Source: UBA7328 sp036479115
GTDB taxonomy: Bacteria > Bacteroidota > Bacteroidia > Chitinophagales > Saprospiraceae
NCBI GenBank assembly: GCA_036479115.1
Contig: JAZGFD010000042.1
Span: forward strand, 1 to 52,141
DNA length: 52,141 bases
Reading direction: 5' to 3'
Shown: positions 44,314-52,141 of the stretch, in pieces
Position numbering within the stretch: position 1 is the stretch's first letter
How the letters are laid out: every line of letters starts with the position of its first letter
Position numbers and translations under genes: made by a program
The notes under the pieces: model-generated
What the model was told of the DNA's origin: nothing
What the model saw: only the letters and a program-made list of their open reading frames with translations
Database searches by the model: none

Positions 44314-44510
44314 AAGAGAATTGAATGATTATGGAGTTCAAGACATATAACAAGTATTGATGATGATGACAGTTTTTTATAAAGTAAGGCCTTTTTGGTG
44401 TGCTATATAAAAAGAAGACCGTCTGCAAAATTATAAAGTTGTTTTTGTTAATTGACTAAATAAGAAATCACTTCACATATATTTTATAATTCTATATAAA
44501 GGCTGAACGA
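44314..44510. other. 197-bp rpoB-rpoC spacer
   Basis: AT-rich, with no gene and no convincing hairpin. Longer than the usual short rpoB-rpoC gap; might contain an internal promoter, but no TAnnTTTG box stands out. Confidence 0.4.
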
Positions 44511-47500
44511 ATGCCATTTAAGAAAAATATAAGCGGTCAGAAATCCAATTTTAACTCAATTACCATTTCACTTACATCTCCAGATGAAATACTGGAGAGG
44601 TCATATGGAGAGGTATTAAAACCAGAAACCATCAACTATAGGTCTTATAAGCCTGAAAGAGATGGTCTATTTTGTGAGAGGATATTTGGGCCAGTTAAAG
44701 ATTACGAATGCTATTGTGGCAAGTATAAGAGAATTAGATATAAGGGGATTGTATGCGATAGATGTGGTGTAGAAGTTACTGAGAAAAAGGTGAGACGTGA
44801 AAGAATGGGTCACATCAAACTAGTGGTACCTGTAGTGCATATATGGTTTTTCAAGTCACTTCCAAATAAGATAGGTTATTTGTTAGGATTGTCTAGTAAG
44901 AAGTTAGAAACGATCATTTATTATGAGAGATATGCTGTAATCCAACCTGGAGTAAAAGAAGGAGAGCAAGCCGTAAAGGATTTACTCACTGAGGAAGAAT
45001 ACTTTGAAGTATTGGATACATTGCCTCCTGAGAATCAAATGTTGGACGATACTGATCCAAATAAATTTATTGCTAAGATGGGTGCTGAAGCTGTCCATGA
45101 TCTTTTAGAAAGATTAAAACTGGATCAGTTATCATATGACTTACGCCATCAGGCAGCTACAGAAACTTCCCAACAGCGAAAAAGTGAGGCACTTAAAAGA
45201 CTGAGAGTAGTGGAGGCATTTAGAGATGGCAACACCAGAATTGAGAATAAGCCAGAATGGGCTATTATTAAATATCTTCCTGTTATTCCCCCAGAACTGA
45301 GACCTTTGGTGCCTTTGGATGGAGGTCGTTTTGCAAGTTCGGATTTGAATGATTTGTACAGAAGGGTTATTATCAGAAATAATCGTCTGAAAAGATTATT
45401 GGAGATTAAAGCCCCAGAAGTAATTCTCAGAAATGAGAAAAGAATGCTTCAAGAAGCTGTGGACTCACTATTTGATAATTCTAGAAAATCGAATGCCGTT
45501 AAAGCAGAAGGAGGAAGATCATTGAAGTCATTGAGTGATATTCTAAAAGGTAAGCAAGGACGATTTCGTCAAAACTTACTAGGGAAAAGGGTTGATTATT
45601 CTGGTAGATCAGTAATTGTGGTAGGCCCTAGTCTTAGGTTACACGAATGCGGATTACCAAAAGGAATGGCCTCTGAGCTATTTAAACCTTTTATTATCAG
45701 AAAACTGATAGAGAGGGGCACTGTAAAAACGGTAAAATCAGCTAAAAAATTAGTAGATAAGAAAGATCCATTAATCTGGGAGATTTTAGAGAATATTCTA
45801 AAAGGTCATCCGATTATGCTCAACAGAGCACCAACTCTGCATAGATTATCAATACAAGCATTCCAACCAAAATTAGTGGAAGGAAAGGCAATTAGATTAC
45901 ATCCACTTGTATGTGGTGCTTTTAACGCGGATTTTGATGGTGACCAGATGGCAGTACACGTGCCTTTGAGTCAAGGTGCAATTTTGGAAGCGCAGCTTTT
46001 AATGCTGGCTCCTCATAATATGCTCAATCCTCAAAATGGAACACCGATTACTCTTCCTTCGCAGGATATGGTTCTTGGCTTGTATTATATTTCGAAAGAA
46101 AAACGGTCTTCTAAAACATTAGTTGTAAAAGGGGAGGGACTAAAATTCTATTCTGCAGAAGAAGCAAATATTGCTTTTAGTGAAGGACAAGTAGACCTAC
46201 ATGCTGCAATTAAAGTAAGAGCTAAAGTAGAAAATGTACAGGGTGATCTTGTAGATGAATTGATTGATACAACAATGGGTAGGGTTATTTTTAACCAGGC
46301 AGTTCCTGAGGAGGTACCTTTTATAAATGAGGTATTAACAAAAAAGAATCTGAAGAATATTATTGGAGATATTATTAGAAGAACTGACTTTACAGGAGCG
46401 GCTGATTTTTTAGATAAGATTAAGGAAATGGGTTTCTATTGGTCCTTCAAAGGTGGTTTGTCATTTAACTTGGGAGATTTGATTACTCCTACCATAAAAG
46501 AATCAACCCTTGTAGATGCACAAGATGAAGTGGATGAGGTTTGGGAAAATTATAATATGGGACTTATTACCTCTAATGAGAGGTATAATCAAGTAATTGA
46601 TAAATGGACATTGGCCGACAATAAAATAACTGATAACCTTATGAAAGAATTAAGTGAGCACAAAGGAGGATTTAACTCTGTGTTCATGATGCTTGATTCT
46701 GGAGCAAGGGGGTCAAAACAACAAATTAAGCAACTATGTGGCTTGAGAGGACTTATGGCTAAGCCTAGAAAATCAGGCGATACAGGGGGAGCAATTATCG
46801 AAGACCCGATACTTGCAAATTTCGTTGACGGGTTGTCAGTATTAGAGTACTTTATTTCAACTCACGGTGCGCGTAAAGGCCTAGCCGATACGGCACTTAA
46901 GACAGCGGATGCTGGATACCTTACCAGAAGACTTGTAGATGTGTCACAAGATGTGATTATCACAGAAGTAGATTGTAGTACATTGAGAGGACTAGATGCT
47001 ACAGCCTTATTTGAAAATGATAAGGAGATAGAATCTATGGTAGCAAGAATAATAGGGAGATATACTTTGATTCCTGTACGCCATCCTGAGACAGATGAGA
47101 TCATGCTTGAGGCGGCTGAATATATTACTGAAGACATAGCGAATAAATTTGAAAAAGAGGGCGTAAAAATGGTAAAGATCAGGTCAGTTTTGACTTGTGA
47201 AACAAAGAGTGGTGTCTGTCGAAAATGCTATGGTAAAAATCTAGCAACGGGCAGAATCGCAGAAGAAGGAGACGCTGTAGGTATAATTGCAGCTCAAAGT
47301 ATTGGAGAGCCAGGAACACAGCTTACACTTCGTACATTCCACGTAGGTGGTATCGCATCAGTAACCAAAACTGAATCAGAGAATGTGGCCAGTGCAGATG
47401 GGGCAATTCAGTTTGATAATATAAAAACTGTAGATTCAGCAGATGAGAATCAGGCCGCCAAAGTAATATTATCACGATCTGGAGAGGTAAGAATTATTGA

Positions 47501-48797
47501 AAGAGGAACAAAGAAGATCTTGAGCAGTATACATGTACCTTATGGATCAAATTTGCATGTTAAGGATAAGCAAAAAGTGAAAAAAGGTGATTTAATTTGT
47601 GATTGGGATCCATTTAACGCTCTAATAGTTTCTGAGTTAGGAGGAATTGTGAAATATGAATCTTTAGAAGAAGGTCAAACTTATAGAGCAGAAAGAGACG
47701 ATCAAACGGGAAATGTAGAGAAGATTATAGTGGAGACGAGAAAGAAAAAGTTGGTGCCTACTATCATAATTCAAGATGCCGATGGAGATGAGTTGAAGTC
47801 GTACAATTTACCAGTGGGAGCCTATATTTTAGTGGATGAAGGAGACAATATTACACCGGGGCATAGAATCGCTAAAATTCCAAGAAAAGTAGGGCAAATA
47901 CAAGACATTACAGGTGGTCTTCCGAGGGTAACAGAACTCTTTGAAGCGAGAAATCCATCTAACCCTGCTACAACAGCTGAGATTGATGGTATTGTAACCT
48001 TCGGTAAAATGAAGAGAGGTAATAGAGAGGTGTTTATAGAAGATGAGAGAACGGGCCAAAAAACCAAATATCTCATTAATTTATCAAAACATATCTTGGT
48101 ACAAGAAGGCGATTTCGTGAAGTCAGGAACCCACCTTTCAGATGGGGCTACCTCGCCAAAAGATATTTTAAATATTAGAGGGCCATTTGCTGTCCAACAG
48201 TATATTGTAAATGGAATCCAAGAAGTCTATCGATCTCAAGGTATCGGTATTAATGATAAGCACATCGAGGTTATAGTGAGACAGATGATGCGAAGAGTAG
48301 AAATAGAAGATCCAGGAGACACTAAGTTCCTAGAAGGGGAGGCTGTTGAGAAATATGCATTCTTGGAAGAGAATGATTGGGTGTATGATAAAAAATTCAT
48401 TGAAGAAAGTGGAGAGTCTAATAATCTCAAGCCAGGAATGTTGGTTACACTCCGACAGATCAGAGAAGAAAATTCTTATCTTAAAAGGAATGATTTGAAA
48501 TTGGTTGAATTTAGACATGCCGTACCAGCAACTTCTAAGCCGATACTACAAGGTATTACTAAGTCATCATTGGGTACAGTCAGTTGGATTTCTGCTGCCT
48601 CGTTCCAAGAGACAACTAAAGTATTGAGTACAGCAGCTATTGGAGCGAAACGAGACTTTTTAAACGGCCTGAAAGAAAATGTAATTGTAGGTAAGAAAAT
48701 TCCTGCAGGTACAGGCTTAAGGAAGTATGATGCTCTCAAAGTTACACCAAATGAAGCGGCATTTGAACTGCCGGGTGAAGAGGAACTGCCACAATAG
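44511..48797 (+). CDS. rpoC: DNA-directed RNA polymerase subunit beta'
   Basis: 1428 residues with an ATG start. The N-terminal zinc site (CYCGKYKRIRYKGIVCDRC, residues about 64-82), the catalytic Mg-binding NADFDGDQM (about 476-484), RAPTLHRLSIQAF, the trigger-loop region (GEPGTQLTLRTFHVGG) and the second zinc site (CETKSGVCRKCYGKNL) are all intact. Length is normal for Bacteroidota. It is the last gene of the secE-rpoC block and is followed by a strong terminator. Confidence 0.98.
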   Translation: MPFKKNISGQKSNFNSITISLTSPDEILERSYGEVLKPETINYRSYKPERDGLFCERIFGPVKDYECYCGKYKRIRYKGIVCDRCGVEVTEKKVRRERMGHIKLVVPVVHIWFFKSLPNKIGYLLGLSSKKLETIIYYERYAVIQPGVKEGEQAVKDLLTEEEYFEVLDTLPPENQMLDDTDPNKFIAKMGAEAVHDLLERLKLDQLSYDLRHQAATETSQQRKSEALKRLRVVEAFRDGNTRIENKPEWAIIKYLPVIPPELRPLVPLDGGRFASSDLNDLYRRVIIRNNRLKRLLEIKAPEVILRNEKRMLQEAVDSLFDNSRKSNAVKAEGGRSLKSLSDILKGKQGRFRQNLLGKRVDYSGRSVIVVGPSLRLHECGLPKGMASELFKPFIIRKLIERGTVKTVKSAKKLVDKKDPLIWEILENILKGHPIMLNRAPTLHRLSIQAFQPKLVEGKAIRLHPLVCGAFNADFDGDQMAVHVPLSQGAILEAQLLMLAPHNMLNPQNGTPITLPSQDMVLGLYYISKEKRSSKTLVVKGEGLKFYSAEEANIAFSEGQVDLHAAIKVRAKVENVQGDLVDELIDTTMGRVIFNQAVPEEVPFINEVLTKKNLKNIIGDIIRRTDFTGAADFLDKIKEMGFYWSFKGGLSFNLGDLITPTIKESTLVDAQDEVDEVWENYNMGLITSNERYNQVIDKWTLADNKITDNLMKELSEHKGGFNSVFMMLDSGARGSKQQIKQLCGLRGLMAKPRKSGDTGGAIIEDPILANFVDGLSVLEYFISTHGARKGLADTALKTADAGYLTRRLVDVSQDVIITEVDCSTLRGLDATALFENDKEIESMVARIIGRYTLIPVRHPETDEIMLEAAEYITEDIANKFEKEGVKMVKIRSVLTCETKSGVCRKCYGKNLATGRIAEEGDAVGIIAAQSIGEPGTQLTLRTFHVGGIASVTKTESENVASADGAIQFDNIKTVDSADENQAAKVILSRSGEVRIIERGTKKILSSIHVPYGSNLHVKDKQKVKKGDLICDWDPFNALIVSELGGIVKYESLEEGQTYRAERDDQTGNVEKIIVETRKKKLVPTIIIQDADGDELKSYNLPVGAYILVDEGDNITPGHRIAKIPRKVGQIQDITGGLPRVTELFEARNPSNPATTAEIDGIVTFGKMKRGNREVFIEDERTGQKTKYLINLSKHILVQEGDFVKSGTHLSDGATSPKDILNIRGPFAVQQYIVNGIQEVYRSQGIGINDKHIEVIVRQMMRRVEIEDPGDTKFLEGEAVEKYAFLEENDWVYDKKFIEESGESNNLKPGMLVTLRQIREENSYLKRNDLKLVEFRHAVPATSKPILQGITKSSLGTVSWISAASFQETTKVLSTAAIGAKRDFLNGLKENVIVGKKIPAGTGLRKYDALKVTPNEAAFELPGEEELPQ

Positions 48798-48817
48798 AAG
48801 CCTGATACACAGAAATA

Positions 48818-48869
48818 GATTGATAGTAGGAGAATAGAATGGTCTTCTACTATCAATCACTTCTTTTTA
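48818..48869 (+). terminator. Rho-independent terminator of the rpoBC operon
   Basis: The stem GATTGATAGTAG-g-AGA pairs with TCT-t-CTACTATCAATC (one internal mismatch), loop about 9 nt, followed by ACTTCTTTTTA. It starts 20 bases after the rpoC stop codon. Confidence 0.88.
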
Positions 48870-48968
48870 GGATTTCAAATAACTTTAACCCAACTTGAGA
48901 ACATCGAGAACATCAATTGTTAAGTTGCTGATAATCAATACATTACACCTTGACTACACAACATATTT

Positions 48969-49131
48969 GTATGTCCCCAATGTCTTGTTTATCCATAAAG
49001 ATTTGCCATCATTTTTGACCAAAAATGATGACAAACCACAACAATCGCTACTCTACCAAGGGCGTTGCCCTTGGCTATTTAGCTTAAAGACCTTCAGCCT
49101 TTCTATGATGATTACAATATTGAGTACTTAC
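48969..49131 (-). repeat. Family C element, copy C3 (reverse orientation)
   Basis: The right end CAATATTGAGTACTTAC is intact (49115-49131); the left end is diverged (GTATGTCCCCAATGTCTTGT) but aligns with the inverse of C1's right end. It contains both hairpins in reverse (CCAAGGGCGTTGCCCTTGG and AAAGACCTTCAGCCTTT). No target duplication seen. Confidence 0.78.
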
Positions 49132-49174
49132 CTTTTTATTGTGAAACACTAAATCATTGCGTAAGAAAAAGGTC

Positions 49175-49195
49175 TCATCACTCATCACTCATCAC
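49175..49195. repeat. Short tandem repeat (TCATCAC x 3)
   Basis: Three perfect 7-bp copies, in a non-coding region just downstream of C3. Confidence 0.85.
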
Positions 49196-49257
49196 TGCAT
49201 TGTTGCAACATACACTAGGCCTGAAGTTCTTAACCATGCTCCTTATACAAATCAAAG

Positions 49258-49303
49258 AACCACCTGCAGAAAGGCTTCAAAAGCACACCCCTTGAGTAGT
49301 TAC
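49258..49303 (-). repeat. Family A fragment, copy A7
   Basis: Only one end is kept: ACCTGCAGAAAGGCTTCAAA, then AGCACACCCCTTGAGTAGTTAC in shorter pieces, ending GAGTAGTTAC at 49303. Resembles the long subfamily (CCTG before the CTCAAAAGC segment). Lies about 35 bp downstream of the HAD gene's stop codon. Confidence 0.6.
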
Positions 49304-49337
49304 TAATAACTTCTTCTAAAAATAAATAGAGCTATTT

Positions 49338-49946
49338 TTAAAACTCAATTTTAAGAGAATTGAGTTCTTTAGTCAATTGATACGCATTTTTAAAATGAAT
49401 GACATTCCATCCTGCTTCTTTTGCGCCATGGATATTCTTGGCACTGTCATCAATAAACACACTTCTTGAAAGGTCAATTTTAAAAATTTCTTCAAATCGT
49501 AGATATATTTCCACATCTGGCTTCTTCATTTTTTCTTTCCCTGACACTAAAATTCCCTCGAATAGGGCCAAAAAATTAAAATTTTCTAAAGCATATGGAA
49601 ATAGTTCAGCTGACCAATTTGTAAGAGATAGCAAACGATAATTTCCAGTATTATGGAGTAATTTAAGCACAGAAGGCGTACCTTCCATTGGTCCAATTAT
49701 CATCTCTTTCCACCTTCTATAATACATCCGTATGGCCTCTTCAAATGAAGGAAATTGCTCAACTAATAGCTCTGTTCCTTCTTTTAACGACCGGCCTTTG
49801 TCTTGTTGTTCATTCCAATCTAAAGTGCAAACATGATCGAAGAAGTAATTGTATTCTTCTTTATCTTTAAAGTAATCTTGATAAAAAACTGTAGGATCCC
49901 ATCTGATTAGAACATTACCAAGGTCAAAAATAATTGTATCTATCAT
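49338..49946 (-). CDS. HAD-family hydrolase (IA subfamily)
   Basis: 202 residues with an ATG start. Motif I FDLGNVLIRWD (nucleophile Asp at residue 8), motif II SLTNWS, motif III Lys in GKEKMKKPD and motif IV VFIDDSAKNIHGA are visible, with a helical cap between motifs I and II. This pattern matches the YihX/haloacid dehalogenase-like phosphatases that act on small phosphorylated metabolites; the substrate cannot be read from the sequence. The gene stands alone, divergent from the LysE-type gene across 147 bp. Confidence 0.9.
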   Translation of the reverse strand: MIDTIIFDLGNVLIRWDPTVFYQDYFKDKEEYNYFFDHVCTLDWNEQQDKGRSLKEGTELLVEQFPSFEEAIRMYYRRWKEMIIGPMEGTPSVLKLLHNTGNYRLLSLTNWSAELFPYALENFNFLALFEGILVSGKEKMKKPDVEIYLRFEEIFKIDLSRSVFIDDSAKNIHGAKEAGWNVIHFKNAYQLTKELNSLKIEF

Positions 49947-50093
49947 AAGGGTGAATATAAGAATGTACTTTCAATAATTGAAAATATGGCTTGTAAGACT
50001 CTTAAAAGAAATGGAGAGGACAATGTTTTATTATTCTTAGATATCTTAAGGATAATAAATCGAAAATATAACTTATTACACTATTTTTAAGGC

Positions 50094-50744
50094 ATGTCAT
50101 ATATTTTGGAAGGTATAATTGGGGGTCTTTCTCTATCTATTTTGTTGGGTCCTATTTTCATAATATTAATACAGACAGGGATTGAAAAAGGAGTGAGAGC
50201 TGGTGTATATGTAGGTACAGGTATTTGGACAAGTGATCTTTTTATCATTCTTGGTTTTTATATATTCTTAAAAGAACTCAAAGAAGTGGTAGAAGATCCT
50301 GAGTTTATTTTTTGGTTTGGTGCGATCGGAGGTGCAGTGCTTGTATTTTTTGGCATATATCTTGCCTTGCGTAAAACATTGTTAGATTACAGTAAAATAA
50401 AAATCAGTACACTAAAGGTATTGGGATATTGGACCAAAGGCTTTCTTGTGAATACTTTTAATCCATTTACCTTTATCTTTTGGATGGGTTTTATCACTTC
50501 TTTTATCATTTCTAGAGAGTTAAATCAGAAGAATTCTATGTTGCTTTTAGGTTCTATTTTTATTACAATAGTCGTAACTGATACCTTAAAAGTAGTACTG
50601 GCTAAAATGATCAGAACCAAGCTTAGTGAAGCCTTATTTTCCAAAATAAATAAAGTAGCTGGGATAGTAGTGTCTCTATTTGGATTGTTAATATTTTACC
50701 GTTGTGTGTTCCCTGAAGAAAGTGCGGCCCTATTTGGTAACTAA
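50094..50744 (+). CDS. LysE-family amino-acid/metabolite exporter
   Basis: 216 residues with an ATG start and about six transmembrane segments. N-terminal LysE/RhtB motif GPIFIILIQTGIEKG (residues 19-33), followed by AGVYVGTGIWTSDL, and the mid-protein KGFLVNTFNPFTFIFWMG (NxxNPxxxxFW-type) motif. Proton-driven efflux of an amino acid or related compound across the inner membrane is expected; the substrate is unknown. Its stop codon lies in GTAACTAATGA, which resembles a family A end; element fragment A8 follows. Confidence 0.85.
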   Translation: MSYILEGIIGGLSLSILLGPIFIILIQTGIEKGVRAGVYVGTGIWTSDLFIILGFYIFLKELKEVVEDPEFIFWFGAIGGAVLVFFGIYLALRKTLLDYSKIKISTLKVLGYWTKGFLVNTFNPFTFIFWMGFITSFIISRELNQKNSMLLLGSIFITIVVTDTLKVVLAKMIRTKLSEALFSKINKVAGIVVSLFGLLIFYRCVFPEESAALFGN

Positions 50745-50760
50745 TGACCAAGAATTAAAA

Positions 50761-50823
50761 TTGAGCTTTATCTGGCAAAAAATAACAAATATCTACCTCA
50801 AATGTGCCCCCCTGAGTAGTTAC
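50761..50823 (-). repeat. Family A fragment, copy A8
   Basis: TTGAGCTTTATCTGGC and AACAAATATCTACC match the A2 interior, and the end CCCCCCTGAGTAGTTAC is an A left end in reverse. A left partner may be the GTAACTAATG at the lysE stop codon, but no target duplication is seen. It fills the gap between the convergent lysE-type and hflX genes. Confidence 0.65.
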
Positions 50824-50837
50824 CAATTTTATTTGTG

Positions 50838-52055
50838 TCAATAATATTGAACTGTCCGATATGGATATCTTTTTTTATATGCAGCTACAATTTTTTCTTT
50901 CACCAAAGCCTTAAATTCTTTCATATTTTCTTTTTTCAACGCTGATATCATAATTACCTCACTATCATATTGATGTATCAATTTTTCTTTCATTTCAGCT
51001 CTCAGGTCTGTTTTAATTTCTTCTTCTAACAATTCATCAAATTGGTTTTTTTCGAATAGATCTACCTTGTTTAATACTAAGATGGTTGGTTTATCATGTG
51101 CCTCCAAATCTATTAGAGTTTGGAGTACAGTATTAATATGATCTTCATACTGATGGTGTGAGATATCCACTACATGGAGGAGTATATCACTTTCGCGTAC
51201 TTCATCTAAGGTTGATTTAAAACTTTCAATTAGGTGATGGGGCAATTTTCTGATGAATCCTACAGTATCAGAAAGTAGGAATGGCATGTTTCCAAAAACA
51301 ACCTTTCTCACAGTGGTATCCAGAGTAGCAAAAAGTTTGTTTTCGGCAAAAACATCAGATTTACTCAAGGTATTCATGAGTGTGGATTTACCTGCATTGG
51401 TATATCCTACAAGTGATACTCGAATTAATTCTCCTCTATTTTTTCGTTGCGTTGTACTTTGTAAATCTATTTTTTCCAGCTTCTTTTTAAGTTGGCTTAT
51501 TTTATCTCTTACGATTCGTCTGTCAGTTTCAATTTCCTGCTCCCCTGGCCCTCTCATCCCGATACCCCCGCGTTGTCTTTCAAGGTGAGTCCATAGACCT
51601 CTTAATCGCGGTAAAAGGTATTGAAGTTGTGCCATTTCCACTTGTGCTTTTGACTGTGCCGTCTGTGCTCTGTTCGCAAATATGTCAAGGATAAGTGAAC
51701 TTCGGTCAATGATTTTTCTTTCAAACTGTTCTTCAAGGATATTGGTTTGCTTACCTGTAAGATCATCATCAAAAATGACCATATCAATATCATGCTCTTT
51801 TATGAAATCTTCAATTTCATTTGCTTTTCCTTGCCCAATGAAAGTGCGAGAACTAGGCCCTCCTGACATTTTTTGTATGTATCTTTTCTTGGTTTTTGCC
51901 CCTGCGGTAAGTGCTAAAAATTCCAATTCATCCAGATACTCTTCTATCTGTTCTAGGGTTTGACTTTGCCTTACAATACCCACGAGCACAGCAGTTTCTT
52001 GCTTTTTTCTAAGGCCTGATTTACTCTTTTTACTAACTTTCCATTCTTCTGCCAT
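50838..52055 (-). CDS. hflX: Ribosome-associated GTPase HflX
   Basis: 405 residues with an ATG start. The N-terminal HflX domain (FIGQGKANEIEDFIKEHDID) and the helical linker (QRGGIGMRGPGEQEIETDRR) precede the G domain: G1 GYTNAGKST (about 217-225), G3 DTVGFIRKLP (about 264-273) and G4 NKVD. HflX splits stalled or heat-damaged 70S ribosomes. The gene is complete, with fragments A8 just downstream and A9 just upstream in opposite orientations. Confidence 0.95.
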   Translation of the reverse strand: MAEEWKVSKKSKSGLRKKQETAVLVGIVRQSQTLEQIEEYLDELEFLALTAGAKTKKRYIQKMSGGPSSRTFIGQGKANEIEDFIKEHDIDMVIFDDDLTGKQTNILEEQFERKIIDRSSLILDIFANRAQTAQSKAQVEMAQLQYLLPRLRGLWTHLERQRGGIGMRGPGEQEIETDRRIVRDKISQLKKKLEKIDLQSTTQRKNRGELIRVSLVGYTNAGKSTLMNTLSKSDVFAENKLFATLDTTVRKVVFGNMPFLLSDTVGFIRKLPHHLIESFKSTLDEVRESDILLHVVDISHHQYEDHINTVLQTLIDLEAHDKPTILVLNKVDLFEKNQFDELLEEEIKTDLRAEMKEKLIHQYDSEVIMISALKKENMKEFKALVKEKIVAAYKKRYPYRTVQYY

Positions 52056-52077
52056 ATGTTATTTTTTTACAATTACT

Positions 52078-52141
52078 GTAACTACTCAAATGGGCGCTTT
52101 TTGAGGCCTGTCTACCAACCAGGTAAAAATTTGTTTTTTTT
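52078..52141 (+). repeat. Family A element, copy A9, cut by the window end
   Basis: Starts with the A left end GTAACTACTCAAATGGGCGC, then TTTTTGAGGCCTGTCTACCA and ACCAGGTAAAAATTTG, so it is the long subfamily. It begins 22 bp upstream of the hflX start codon, on the promoter side. The right end lies beyond the window. Confidence 0.75.

Larger units (their letters stand above)
48798..49337. other. 540-bp intergenic region after rpoC
   Basis: Holds the rpoC terminator, element C3, the TCATCAC repeat and fragment A7. Nothing else recognised. Confidence 0.6.

Noticed and set aside
48895..49152. Open frame of about 85 codons after rpoC
   Set aside because: It lies within element C3 and its hairpins; such frames recur in palindromic repeats and do not resemble a protein family.
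49175..49195. CRISPR-like array at the TCATCAC repeats
   Set aside because: Repeats are 7 bp, directly adjacent and without spacers.

Overview
The window looks like a chromosomal segment of an AT-rich Bacteroidota bacterium, probably of the Saprospiria/Cytophagia type. The signs are a type IX secretion (gliding motility-associated) C-terminal sorting domain, a giant HYR/SprB/SdrD-B/DUF11 surface protein, a YpdA-type bacillithiol reductase, AT-rich translation starts without Shine-Dalgarno sequences, TAnnTTTG-like promoter boxes and the Bacteroidota order surE-(small membrane protein)-lpxB. The assignment below phylum is inference.

Layout. 1-7049: the 3' part of a giant modular surface protein, open at the window edge. 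7050-15118: TetR regulator, FadE-like acyl-CoA dehydrogenase, SCP2 protein, a T9SS-exported protein and YpdA. 15200-25000: DUF4159 protein and RsmE on the minus strand; RseP, HscB and a NUMOD4/HNH-like protein on the plus strand; then a catalytically degenerate dihydroorotase, a BatA/vWA membrane protein and an NHL/SMP-30-type exported protein on the minus strand. 25525-33289: envelope and cofactor genes (metzincin protease, lpxB, small membrane protein, surE; hemH on the other strand; CPBP protease-cdsA-psd with 4-base overlaps; pdxJ). 34035-48797: xerC-like recombinase, four tRNAs, tuf, tRNA-Trp, secE, nusG, rplK, rplA, rplJ, rplL, rpoB and rpoC, a classic translation/transcription block closed by a strong terminator. 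49338-52055: HAD hydrolase, LysE exporter, hflX.

Most of the unexpected structure lies between genes. Three families of short, non-coding, inverted-repeat elements (called A, B and C here) occupy most of the larger intergenic gaps. Family A (9 complete or partial copies; ends GTAACTACTCAGGTG; perfect 8-bp target duplications at three copies) and family C (3 copies; ends GTAAGTACTCAAT; one near-perfect 8-bp duplication) share the end pattern GTAA(C/G)TACTCA and look like miniature elements moved by an IS66-like transposase. Family B (5 copies; ends TGAGTCCACTCCGGAAAC) makes 4-bp duplications. One B copy sits inside a C copy, and another B copy carries a fourth, 133-bp inverted-repeat insert (D) flanked by a 10-bp direct repeat. 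No transposase gene is visible here, so these would be non-autonomous. I found no CRISPR array, prophage, toxin-antitoxin pair or defence island. The protein-coding content is otherwise largely housekeeping.
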